Source of the DNA: Paracoccus stylophorae
Lineage (GTDB): Bacteria > Pseudomonadota > Alphaproteobacteria > Rhodobacterales > Rhodobacteraceae
DNA: 64,000 nt
NCBI RefSeq assembly: GCF_028553765.1
Contig: NZ_CP067134.1
Location: 653,501-717,500 of the forward strand
Direction of reading: 5' to 3'
Under the pieces are notes generated by a model. The model did not search any database, had not been told where the DNA came from, and worked only from the letters and a program-made list of their open reading frames with translations. This document shows positions 44,081 through 51,268 of this stretch, in pieces (the stretch's first letter is position 1; each line of letters begins with the position of its first letter). The position numbers were made by a program, and so were the translations under genes.

Positions 44081-45136
44081 ATGAAGCGGGTGAAACTGGG
44101 GCGCAGCGAGGTCGAGGTCAGCGAAATCTGCCTGGGCACGATGACCTTCGGCAACCAGACGGACGAAGCCGACGCCCATGCCCAGATGGACCGGGCGGCG
44201 GGGATCGGCATGACCTTTTTCGACACCGCCGAGATGTATCCCGTGAACCCCGTCCGGCGCGAGACCGTGGGCCTGACCGAGGAAATCGTCGGGCGCTGGC
44301 TGGCGCAGCAGGGCAATCGCGACCGGGTCGAGATCGCCACCAAGATCACCGGCCCCAGCCAGACGGTGCGCGACGGCGCGCCCTATGACGGGGCGACCGT
44401 GCGCGCCTGCATCGACGCCTCGCTGCGCCGGCTGCAGACCGACCGCATCGACCTGTATCAGCTGCACTGGCCAGTGCGGGGCACATGGGCGTTCCGGCAG
44501 AACTGGACCTATGCGCCCGAACCCGACAAGGACCGGGTGCTGGATCACATGGCGGACGTGCTGGATGCGGTGGGTCAGGCCGTGTCCGAGGGCAAGGTCC
44601 GCGCCTTCGGCCTGTCGAACGAAACCGCCTGGGGTCTGACCCGCTGGTGCGACGTGGCCGAGCGCACGGGCGGACCGCGTGTCGCCTCGATCCAGAACGA
44701 ATACTCGCTGCTTTACCGGCTGTTCGACACCGATCTGTGCGAAACCGCCGTGCAGGAGGATGTGACGCTGCTGGCCTTCTCGCCGCTGGCGGCGGGTCTG
44801 CTGACCGGCAAATATGCCGGCGGCGCGATGCCCGATGGCAGCCGTGCCGCCGTGGACAAGCAGACCGGCGGCATGGGCAAGCTGGGCGGACGGCTGACCG
44901 GGCGCGCCATCGCGGCCAGCGACGCCTTTGGCCGGCTGGCTGCCGATCATGGCTGGGACCCTGTCCACATGGCGGTCGCGTGGCAATTGACGCGGCCGTT
45001 CCGCAACGTCCCCATCATCGGCGCGACCGATCGCCACCAGCTCGATCATCTGATCGCCGGGCTGGACAGATCGCTGCCCGCCGATCTGGTCAAGTCCATC
45101 GACCGGCTGCACCGGGACCATCCGCTGCCCTACTGA
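44081..45136 (+). CDS. tas: Aldo/keto reductase, Tas family
   Basis: A 351-residue NADPH-dependent oxidoreductase. The catalytic tetrad is visible: Asp and Tyr in FFDTAEMYPV, Lys in IATKITGP and His in LYQLHWPVRG. The LGTMTFGNQTDEADAHAQMD segment and the length match E. coli Tas closely. The ATG at 44081 has GGAG at the right distance; another ATG lies six bases upstream. Physiological substrate unknown. Confidence 0.9.
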   Translation: MKRVKLGRSEVEVSEICLGTMTFGNQTDEADAHAQMDRAAGIGMTFFDTAEMYPVNPVRRETVGLTEEIVGRWLAQQGNRDRVEIATKITGPSQTVRDGAPYDGATVRACIDASLRRLQTDRIDLYQLHWPVRGTWAFRQNWTYAPEPDKDRVLDHMADVLDAVGQAVSEGKVRAFGLSNETAWGLTRWCDVAERTGGPRVASIQNEYSLLYRLFDTDLCETAVQEDVTLLAFSPLAAGLLTGKYAGGAMPDGSRAAVDKQTGGMGKLGGRLTGRAIAASDAFGRLAADHGWDPVHMAVAWQLTRPFRNVPIIGATDRHQLDHLIAGLDRSLPADLVKSIDRLHRDHPLPY

Positions 45137-45221
45137 TCCGCGGCCCCGCATCGGCGGGATTGATGAAACCGGCGCGGTGACTATCTTGTTGACACGCAAG
45201 ACAACCGATGGGGGGCCGTGA

Positions 45222-46190
45222 ATGGCGGGCGATCCGTATGCGGCGCTGGGGCTGACGAAATCGGCCACCGATGCCGAGATCAAGAAGGCGTATCGCAAGA
45301 TCGCCAAGACAGATCATCCGGATCTGAATCCGGACGCGGCGGCGGCCGAGCGGTTCAAGGCCGCATCCGCCGCCTATGATCTGCTGCGGGACCCTGAGCG
45401 CCGCCGCCGCTTTGACGCGGGCGAGATCGACGAGCAGGGTCAGGAACGGGCGCAGCATCGCACCTATCGCGAACATGCCGAGGCGGCGGGCAACCCCTAT
45501 GCGCGCAGCTATGGCTTTGACGGCGATCCGGATCTGTCGGACGTGTTCGCCGACCTGTTCGGCAGCCGCGCGGGCGGGTTCGGTCAAGGCGGATTCCGGC
45601 AGGGCGGGTTCGGTGAGGGCGGATCCGGGGGCGGTTTCCGGCAGGCCGGCGCCGGGCGCGATGTCCACATGCGCGGTCAGGATTACCGTTTCGCGCTGGA
45701 GGTGGATTTCATGACCGCCGCGAAGGGCGGCAAGACCCGCATCACCCTGCCCGAAGGCGGCGATCTTGAGGTGACGATTCCCAAGGGCGTGCGCGACGGC
45801 CAGACGATCCGGCTGAAGGGCAAGGGCGGGCCGGGCATGGGGCAGGGCGGGCCGGGCGATGCGTATCTGACGATCTCGGTGGCCCCCCCCCCCGATTACC
45901 GGCGCGAGGGCGACGACATCTTCCTGACCCTGCCCATCGGCATCGACGAGGCGGTTCTGGGCGGCAAGGTCGCCGCGCCCACCATCGACGGCCCGGTGAA
46001 CCTGACCATCCCGAAAGGCGCCAGCAGCGGACAGCGGTTGCGCCTGCGCGGGCGCGGCATCAATGGCGGCGATCAGCATGTCGAACTGAAGATCGTCATG
46101 CCGCGCCAGATCGACGATGAACTGGCGACGTTCATGCAGGAATGGCGCAGGACGCACGGATACGATCCGCGCCGGGGGATGACGACATGA
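45222..46190 (+). CDS. cbpA: CbpA-like DnaJ-type co-chaperone
   Basis: A 322-residue J-domain protein. The J domain spans 1-70 with the HPD motif in KTDHPDLNPD. A Gly/Phe-rich linker (about 115-145) follows, then two peptide-binding beta domains. There is no cysteine-rich zinc finger, which separates it from DnaJ and places it with CbpA; the adjacent cbpM-like gene confirms this. It should stimulate DnaK ATPase. A run of eleven C residues (45883-45893) encodes consecutive prolines in VAPPPDYR; the frame is intact. A TTGACA box lies at 45190-45195, but no clear -10 follows. Confidence 0.9.
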   Translation: MAGDPYAALGLTKSATDAEIKKAYRKIAKTDHPDLNPDAAAAERFKAASAAYDLLRDPERRRRFDAGEIDEQGQERAQHRTYREHAEAAGNPYARSYGFDGDPDLSDVFADLFGSRAGGFGQGGFRQGGFGEGGSGGGFRQAGAGRDVHMRGQDYRFALEVDFMTAAKGGKTRITLPEGGDLEVTIPKGVRDGQTIRLKGKGGPGMGQGGPGDAYLTISVAPPPDYRREGDDIFLTLPIGIDEAVLGGKVAAPTIDGPVNLTIPKGASSGQRLRLRGRGINGGDQHVELKIVMPRQIDDELATFMQEWRRTHGYDPRRGMTT

Positions 46191-46522
46191 CCCGTTATTA
46201 TTCCGAAACCGACGTGGTCGCGCTGATCGAGGACCTGACCCCGCCCCGTCTTCAGACCTTTCTGCGCGCCCGGATCGTGCAGCCGGTCGAACGCCCGCAG
46301 GGCCGGGCCTATCGCGAAGCCGATGTCGCGCGGCTGCAATTGCTGTGCGATCTCAGCGAATGTTACCAGCTGCCCGAGGATTCGCTGCATCTGGTGATGT
46401 CGCTGATCGACCAGCTGAACACCGCGCGCGGCGACATGGCCGCGCTGATGCGGGCGGTGGCCAGCGAACCCGACGAGGTGCGGGTCCGCATCCAGCGCAG
46501 CGTGCGTCATCTGCGCGGCTGA
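46187..46522 (+). CDS. cbpM: Chaperone modulator CbpM
   Basis: A 111-residue MerR-like protein that binds the J domain of CbpA and limits its activity. Features are the N-terminal YYSETDVVALIEDL, the wing-like READVARLQLLCDLSECYQLPED segment and a C-terminal amphipathic helix. It overlaps cbpA by ATGA, which fits the fixed cbpA-cbpM partnership. Confidence 0.85.
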   Translation: MTRYYSETDVVALIEDLTPPRLQTFLRARIVQPVERPQGRAYREADVARLQLLCDLSECYQLPEDSLHLVMSLIDQLNTARGDMAALMRAVASEPDEVRVRIQRSVRHLRG

Positions 46523-46540
46523 TCCGGCGCGCCTTGCGCC

Positions 46541-46777
46541 TCAGTCCGGGCGGCGCCCGTTCCGACCGCCGCGCCGCTTTTTCAGCAGCGGTTTGCGGTC
46601 GGGCAGGGCCTGGATCACCTCGCGGCGGCTGTCGGCGTCCATCACCGACCACGCGGCGATCTCGTGCAGCGTGCGATAACAGCCGACGCAGATGCCTTCC
46701 TGCGGATGGATGACGCAGATATTGACGCAGGGGCTTTGCGGATCGTCCGGCGCGACAGGGGGAACGGGCGTGGTCAT
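46541..46777 (-). CDS. DUF1289 cysteine-motif protein
   Basis: A 78-residue protein with the DUF1289 cysteine pattern SPCVNICVIHPQEGICVGCYRTLHEI, i.e. four cysteines suited to metal or iron-sulfur binding, followed by a helix and an Arg/Lys-rich tail (KKRRGGRNGRR). Function is unknown. Convergent with cbpM. Confidence 0.85.
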   Translation of the reverse strand: MTTPVPPVAPDDPQSPCVNICVIHPQEGICVGCYRTLHEIAAWSVMDADSRREVIQALPDRKPLLKKRRGGRNGRRPD

Positions 46778-46870
46778 GGCGCCAACCTAGAAGGGTGGCG
46801 AAACCGTCGCAAGGCGGCAGGCAGACCACGGAGTCGGGCCGCCCTGCACGTGTCGAAGGCACGCGCCATG

Positions 46871-47338
46871 TCAGCCCAGATGGCGCAGCCGGTCCAGCGC
46901 GCCTTGCAGGATATAGCCGGCGGCCACCTGATCGATCAGTTCGGCGCGGCGGCGGCGCGAGGTGTTGGCCTCCAGCAGGGCGCGTTCGGCGGCGACGGTG
47001 GACAGGCGTTCGTCCCAGAACCCGATGGGCAGATCGGTCAGCCGCGACAGGTTGCGGGCGAAGGCGCGCGTCGACTGCGCCCGCGGCCCCTCGCTGCCGT
47101 CCATGTTGCGCGGAAGACCCAGGATCATCCCGGTCAGGGCGCGGTCGGTGACGATGCGCAGCAGATCGGCGGCGTCCAGCGTGAATTTGCGCCGCCGGAT
47201 CACCGTCAGCGGCGAGGCGACCTGCCGCATCCCGTCGCTGACCGCCACGCCGATGGTCCTGGTGCCCAGATCCAGCCCGGCCAGCGCGCCGGCGCGGGGC
47301 AGGGCGGCGGCGAAATCGGCCATGTCGTCATGGATCAT
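46871..47338 (-). CDS. ruvX: RuvX/YqgF putative Holliday junction resolvase
   Basis: A 155-residue RNase H-fold nuclease implicated in 16S rRNA maturation and/or Holliday junction resolution. The first strand LAGLDLGTRTIGVAVSD carries the catalytic Asp; GLPRNMDGSEGPRA and FWDERLSTVAAE (Glu) are conserved, and DQVAAGYILQ holds the last Asp. The start at 47338 overlaps the ccmI stop as ATGA; ATG 47323 is an alternative. Confidence 0.92.
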   Translation of the reverse strand: MIHDDMADFAAALPRAGALAGLDLGTRTIGVAVSDGMRQVASPLTVIRRRKFTLDAADLLRIVTDRALTGMILGLPRNMDGSEGPRAQSTRAFARNLSRLTDLPIGFWDERLSTVAAERALLEANTSRRRRAELIDQVAAGYILQGALDRLRHLG

Positions 47339-48585
47339 TCGATCAGACCCGCCTGTTGCGCGGCGGCGCGAAGGCTGTCCATCGCCTCGGGGCGCGCGGC
47401 AAAGCGGGTCTGCGCCTCGGTCCAGATGTCGCGGGCGTGATCGGTCCGGCCCAATATGCCGAGGGAGGCGATCAGCCGCGCCCATTCCTCGGGCGTGCCG
47501 CCCTGTTCGGCCAGACGCGATTCCAGCCGCGCGACCATGCCGCCGATCATCTCTTGCCGTTCCTGGGCAGTCATGTCGCCGGCCGCCGCCATCGCATCCG
47601 CATCCGGCCCCGGCAGGGCGGACGCCTCGGGCGGCGGCGGCGGGACATAATCGGGCTGTCCCGCCAGCCACGCCAGATCGCGGATGCTGCTGCGGATCGG
47701 GTCAAGCCAGGGGGCGTCGTGCGGCCCCTGTTCAAGCAGGCTGCGCCAGATCGGAAAGGCCCGGTCGGGGCGGCCGTTCTGCAATTGCAGCAGACCCAGA
47801 AGATAGCGGGCCTGCGGCTGGGACGGGTCCTTTTGCAGCGACCGCGCCAGCACGTTTTCCGCCTCGGGCGTGATCAGCCCGCCGGCCATCTCCATCATCA
47901 GGGCGGACAGGCGCATAAGTTCGTCCGCAGAGGCGCGATCGCCGCGCAGATCGACCAGACGCTGCTGCGCGTCGCGCGCCGCGGCGATGTTGCCCAGTCG
48001 CATCTCGCTGGTGGACAGCAGCGCCAGGCCCTGCGGATCGCCCGGGTTGTTCGCGACGGCATCGCGCAATTGTTCGACCAGCGCGACATAGGCGTCGTCG
48101 GACGCCGCGTCCATGTCGGCCTGACCGGCAGGCTGGGGCGCGCGCGCCTCGGCCTCGGCCTGGCTGGGGCGGTTGTCATAGGCGCGTTCGGCCATCGCGA
48201 CGCGGGTGGCGATGGGCAGGTCGGGCGCGCCGGGCGCACCCTCGCGCCAGTAGATCGCGACCGCGCCGGCCAGCAGCAGGATCATCACCGCGCCTGCCGC
48301 GATGGTCGCGCCGCCGGGTGCGGGCGGGCCGGCCCGGGACAGGCGGCGGTCGGCATCCAGAACCTTGCGGCCGATTTCGGTGCGCAACCGGGCGGCATCG
48401 TCGGCGCCGATCACCCCGCGTTCCAGATCGCGTTCGACCTCGCGCAGCTGATCGCGATAGACCTGCAGATCATAGGCCGCGGCGGGCTGCGCGTCGCGGT
48501 CGGCGGCCCCGTGCAGGCGCCAGATCGGCGCAAGGATTGCGACGGTCACGGCGACAAGAAGGGCTGCGGAAACGATCCAGAACAT
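47335..48585 (-). CDS. ccmI: Cytochrome c biogenesis protein CcmI
   Basis: A 416-residue membrane protein that presents apocytochrome c for haem ligation. An N-terminal span (1-25) and a second one (about 95-115) flank a cytosolic leucine-zipper-like loop containing LREVERDLERGVIGADDAA, a strongly conserved CcmI motif. The C-terminal half is a periplasmic TPR region. The rest of the ccm genes are not in the window. Confidence 0.9.
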   Translation of the reverse strand: MFWIVSAALLVAVTVAILAPIWRLHGAADRDAQPAAAYDLQVYRDQLREVERDLERGVIGADDAARLRTEIGRKVLDADRRLSRAGPPAPGGATIAAGAVMILLLAGAVAIYWREGAPGAPDLPIATRVAMAERAYDNRPSQAEAEARAPQPAGQADMDAASDDAYVALVEQLRDAVANNPGDPQGLALLSTSEMRLGNIAAARDAQQRLVDLRGDRASADELMRLSALMMEMAGGLITPEAENVLARSLQKDPSQPQARYLLGLLQLQNGRPDRAFPIWRSLLEQGPHDAPWLDPIRSSIRDLAWLAGQPDYVPPPPPEASALPGPDADAMAAAGDMTAQERQEMIGGMVARLESRLAEQGGTPEEWARLIASLGILGRTDHARDIWTEAQTRFAARPEAMDSLRAAAQQAGLIE

Positions 48586-48830
48586 TCCATTCCTCCGGTT
48601 GCCCCTAGCTGTAGTGCGGATGCGCGCCGACCGAAAGTGGCGCGGCGTCGCACATACCCGCCCCTGCCTTGCGCTGACGAAGAATTCATCGCGCGTTCGC
48701 CGGGCCGCGTCAGACGGTCACGCCCCGGATCGCGTGCCCATGTCGGATTCCGGCGCGATCTGCCGCAACACGTCTTGAGTGCGGGTCGCGCCGGGGCCAT
48801 TGTGGCGCAAATTCTGCCAGGGGTTCTCCG

Positions 48831-50096
48831 ATGCCGACTGCGACGCGTTCCGGCCGCTATTCCGTCTTTGCCATCGCGCGCGAGGCGTTTCGCCAGCATC
48901 AGGGCTGGGGCCGCGCATGGGCCAGCCCGCAGCCGCGCGACCGATACCGGATCGTGATCGTGGGCGCGGGCGGGCACGGTCTGGCGACCGCGTATTATCT
49001 GGGCCGGAATTTCGGCATCACCGACATCGCCGTGATCGAAAAGGGCTGGCTGGGCGGCGGCAATACCGGACGCAACACCACGATCATCCGCAGCAACTAT
49101 CTGCAGGACCCGTCGGCGGCGATCTATGACCAGTCGCTGTCGCTGTATGAAACGCTGTCGCAGGACCTGAACTATAACGTGATGTTCAGCCCGCGCGGAC
49201 TGATCATGCTGGCGCAGACCGAGCCCGAGGTTCGCGGCTACAAGCGCACCGCCTATGCCAACCATCTGCAAGGCGTCGCGACCGAGTGGATCGAGCCGCA
49301 GCGGCTGAAGGAACTGGTGCCGATCATCAATCTGGACGGGCCGCGCTATCCGGTGCTGGGCGGGCTGTATCAGGCACGCGGCGGCACGGCGCGCCACGAT
49401 GCGGTTGCGTGGGGCTATGCGCGCGCCTGTTCGGATATGGGCATGCACATCATCCAGAACTGCGAGGTGCAGGGCATCGAGACCGAGGGCGGGCAGGTCC
49501 GGGCCGTCACCACCTCGAAGGGCCGGATCGGCTGCGACAGGCTGGCGCTGATCGTGGCCGGCCATTCGTCGCAGCTGGCGCAGATGGCCGGGTTCCGCCT
49601 GCCGATCGAAAGTGTCGCGTTGCAGGCGCTGGTCAGCGAACCGATCAAGCCGTGCATGGACGTGGTCGTGATGGCCAACACCGTCCACGGCTACATGTCG
49701 CAATCCGACAAGGGCGAGATGGTGATCGGCGGCGGCACCGACGGCTTCAACAATTTCACCCAACGCGGATCGTGGCATCACATCGAAGAGACGGTGCGCG
49801 CCCTGGTCGAGACGTTTCCGATGATCTCGCGTCTCAAGATGCTGCGGCAATGGGGCGGGATCGTGGACATGACCGGCGACCGATCGCCCATCCTGTCGGC
49901 CACTCCGGTCGGCGGAATCTATGTCAATTGCGGCTGGGGCACCGGCGGGTTCAAGGCGATTCCGGGGTCGGGCTGGGCGATGGCCGATCTGCTGGCCAAC
50001 GACCGTCCCGGCCCGCTGGCCCAGCCATTCGGGCTGAACCGGTTCCGCGAGGGGCGGTTCATCGACGAATCGGTCGCCGCCGGCGTCGCGCATTAG
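48831..50096 (+). CDS. soxB: Sarcosine oxidase subunit beta
   Basis: A 421-residue flavoprotein subunit of heterotetrameric sarcosine oxidase, which demethylates sarcosine to glycine and passes the one-carbon unit to folate. The dinucleotide motif is IVIVGAGGHGLATAYYLG. The histidine expected to hold covalent FMN is in GTARHDAVAWGYAR. GRYSVFAIAREAF near the N-terminus and CGWGTGGFKAIPGSG near the C-terminus are family hallmarks. Two unrelated genes separate it from soxD, unlike the usual contiguous soxBDAG order. Confidence 0.95.
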   Translation: MPTATRSGRYSVFAIAREAFRQHQGWGRAWASPQPRDRYRIVIVGAGGHGLATAYYLGRNFGITDIAVIEKGWLGGGNTGRNTTIIRSNYLQDPSAAIYDQSLSLYETLSQDLNYNVMFSPRGLIMLAQTEPEVRGYKRTAYANHLQGVATEWIEPQRLKELVPIINLDGPRYPVLGGLYQARGGTARHDAVAWGYARACSDMGMHIIQNCEVQGIETEGGQVRAVTTSKGRIGCDRLALIVAGHSSQLAQMAGFRLPIESVALQALVSEPIKPCMDVVVMANTVHGYMSQSDKGEMVIGGGTDGFNNFTQRGSWHHIEETVRALVETFPMISRLKMLRQWGGIVDMTGDRSPILSATPVGGIYVNCGWGTGGFKAIPGSGWAMADLLANDRPGPLAQPFGLNRFREGRFIDESVAAGVAH

Positions 50097-50188
50097 GCAG
50101 GGTTTCGCCGCATGATCGACCATTTCGGAACGGATCGTCGCAGATGGGCATTGGGTTGCCAGCAAGCTTCTGAGCGAAAGGAACAATC

Positions 50189-50482
50189 ATGGCTGAGCGC
50201 AACAACAACAACGCCCTGTATTTCATCGTCGGTGCGGTCGTCGTGGTCGTCGCATTGCTGTTCTTCTTCATGGCGGGCGACGATGTGGACACCGCAGGCG
50301 ATGCCGTCGTGCCCGCAGACGGCGACACCACCGTCACCGTCGATACCGCGCCCGATGCCCCGGCGGACGATCAGGTGGATGTGGCGCCGGTGGACGATGC
50401 CGTTGTGGATGAAACCCCGGCCGATACCGAACCGGTCGATCCCGCGCCTGTCGAGGGCGAGGCCGAACCGGCCGCCAACTAG
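50189..50482 (+). CDS. Small single-span membrane protein with acidic tail
   Basis: A 97-residue protein with no family I can name. Residues 1-8 are polar and asparagine-rich (MAERNNNN), 9-28 form one membrane span (ALYFIVGAVVVVVALLFFFM), and the remaining ~68 residues are made almost only of Asp, Glu, Ala, Val, Thr and Pro in repeated VDTAPDAP/ADTEPVDPAP-like units with no basic residue. It has a good ribosome site (AAAGGAA). A hairpin terminator follows it. Confidence 0.65.
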   Translation: MAERNNNNALYFIVGAVVVVVALLFFFMAGDDVDTAGDAVVPADGDTTVTVDTAPDAPADDQVDVAPVDDAVVDETPADTEPVDPAPVEGEAEPAAN

Positions 50483-50537
50483 AACCCTGACAGCACTCGC
50501 GCGGACCGGCATGTCCGGCCCGTGCGCGATGCCGGCC

Positions 50538-50562
50538 GGACCGGGGGCGATGTCCCCGGTCC
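50538..50562 (+). terminator. Strong hairpin between the small membrane protein and tfoX-like gene
   Basis: GGACCGGGG (50538-50546) pairs perfectly with CCCCGGTCC (50554-50562) around a 7-base loop, followed by TTGCCTGCG. If it works as a terminator, soxB would be transcribed apart from soxDAG. Confidence 0.5.
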
Positions 50563-50584
50563 TTGCCTGCGCGAAGGGCCGGAC

Positions 50585-50932
50585 ATGACCCGCGATCCCG
50601 CGCTGGAGGCGCGGATGGCGCAGGATTTCGCGGATTTGGTCGCGGCCGCCGGCGATCTGGACGGTAAGCCCATGTTCGGCGGCTGGTGCTTTCTTCTGCG
50701 CGGGCACATGCTGGCGGCGGCGCGGACCGGCCGCGCGATGTTTCGGGTGGGTGTGGCGGCGCAGGACGATGCGCTGGCGCTGCCGGATACAGGATCCATG
50801 TCGCTGGCCGGGCGTCCGAAACCGGGCTATGTCTGGCTGTCCGAACCCGCGCTGTCCGACGGGTCCGTCCGCCGCCGGCTGGCCCTGATGGCGTGTGCCC
50901 ATGTCTCTGACCTTCCGCCCAAGGATGCCTGA
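50585..50932 (+). CDS. TfoX N-terminal domain protein
   Basis: A 115-residue protein resembling the TfoX/Sxy N-terminal domain: KPMFGGWCFLLRGHMLAAA, then FRVG, and GYVWLSEPAL. In gammaproteobacteria Sxy/TfoX activates competence genes with CRP, but stand-alone N-domains in alphaproteobacteria have no known role. ATG at 50585 is used. Its stop directly abuts the soxD start, so it shares a transcript with soxDAG. Confidence 0.75.
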   Translation: MTRDPALEARMAQDFADLVAAAGDLDGKPMFGGWCFLLRGHMLAAARTGRAMFRVGVAAQDDALALPDTGSMSLAGRPKPGYVWLSEPALSDGSVRRRLALMACAHVSDLPPKDA

Positions 50933-51268
50933 ATGCTGATCCTGACCTGTCCGTATTGCGGGCTGAACGCCGAGGAAACCGAGCTTCATCCGGGCGGAGA
51001 GGCGCATCTGACCCGCATCGGCCCCGCCGGATCGGACGACGCGTTCGAGGATTACATGTTCGCCCGCCGCAACCCCAAGGGCGTGCATCTGGAACGCTGG
51101 CGGCACGCCTATGGCTGCGGCAAGTGGTTTCTGGCCGCGCGCGACACCGTCACGATGCAGGTCTATGGCACCTATTTTGCCCAGAGCCGCACCCCGCCGC
51201 AGGACATCGTGGACAGGATCCGCAAGGTCCACCCCGACTGGCAGCCACAGGAAAGCGACCCCGCATGA
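50933..51268 (+). CDS. soxD: Sarcosine oxidase subunit delta
   Basis: A 111-residue zinc-binding subunit of the heterotetramer. LILTCPYCGLN provides two cysteines, and GGEAHLTRIGP and RHAYGCGKWF the further His/Cys positions of the zinc site. Subunit length and motifs are standard. ATGA overlap with soxA. Confidence 0.92.
   Translation: MLILTCPYCGLNAEETELHPGGEAHLTRIGPAGSDDAFEDYMFARRNPKGVHLERWRHAYGCGKWFLAARDTVTMQVYGTYFAQSRTPPQDIVDRIRKVHPDWQPQESDPA

Noticed and set aside
45186..45215. A heat-shock promoter upstream of cbpA (TTGACA and CTTG...CAAG)
   Set aside because: There is no matching -10 element at a suitable distance, so it is only mentioned as a weak box.
45883..45893. A possible frameshift or sequencing error at the C11 run in cbpA
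   Set aside because: The reading frame and protein motifs continue correctly on both sides.
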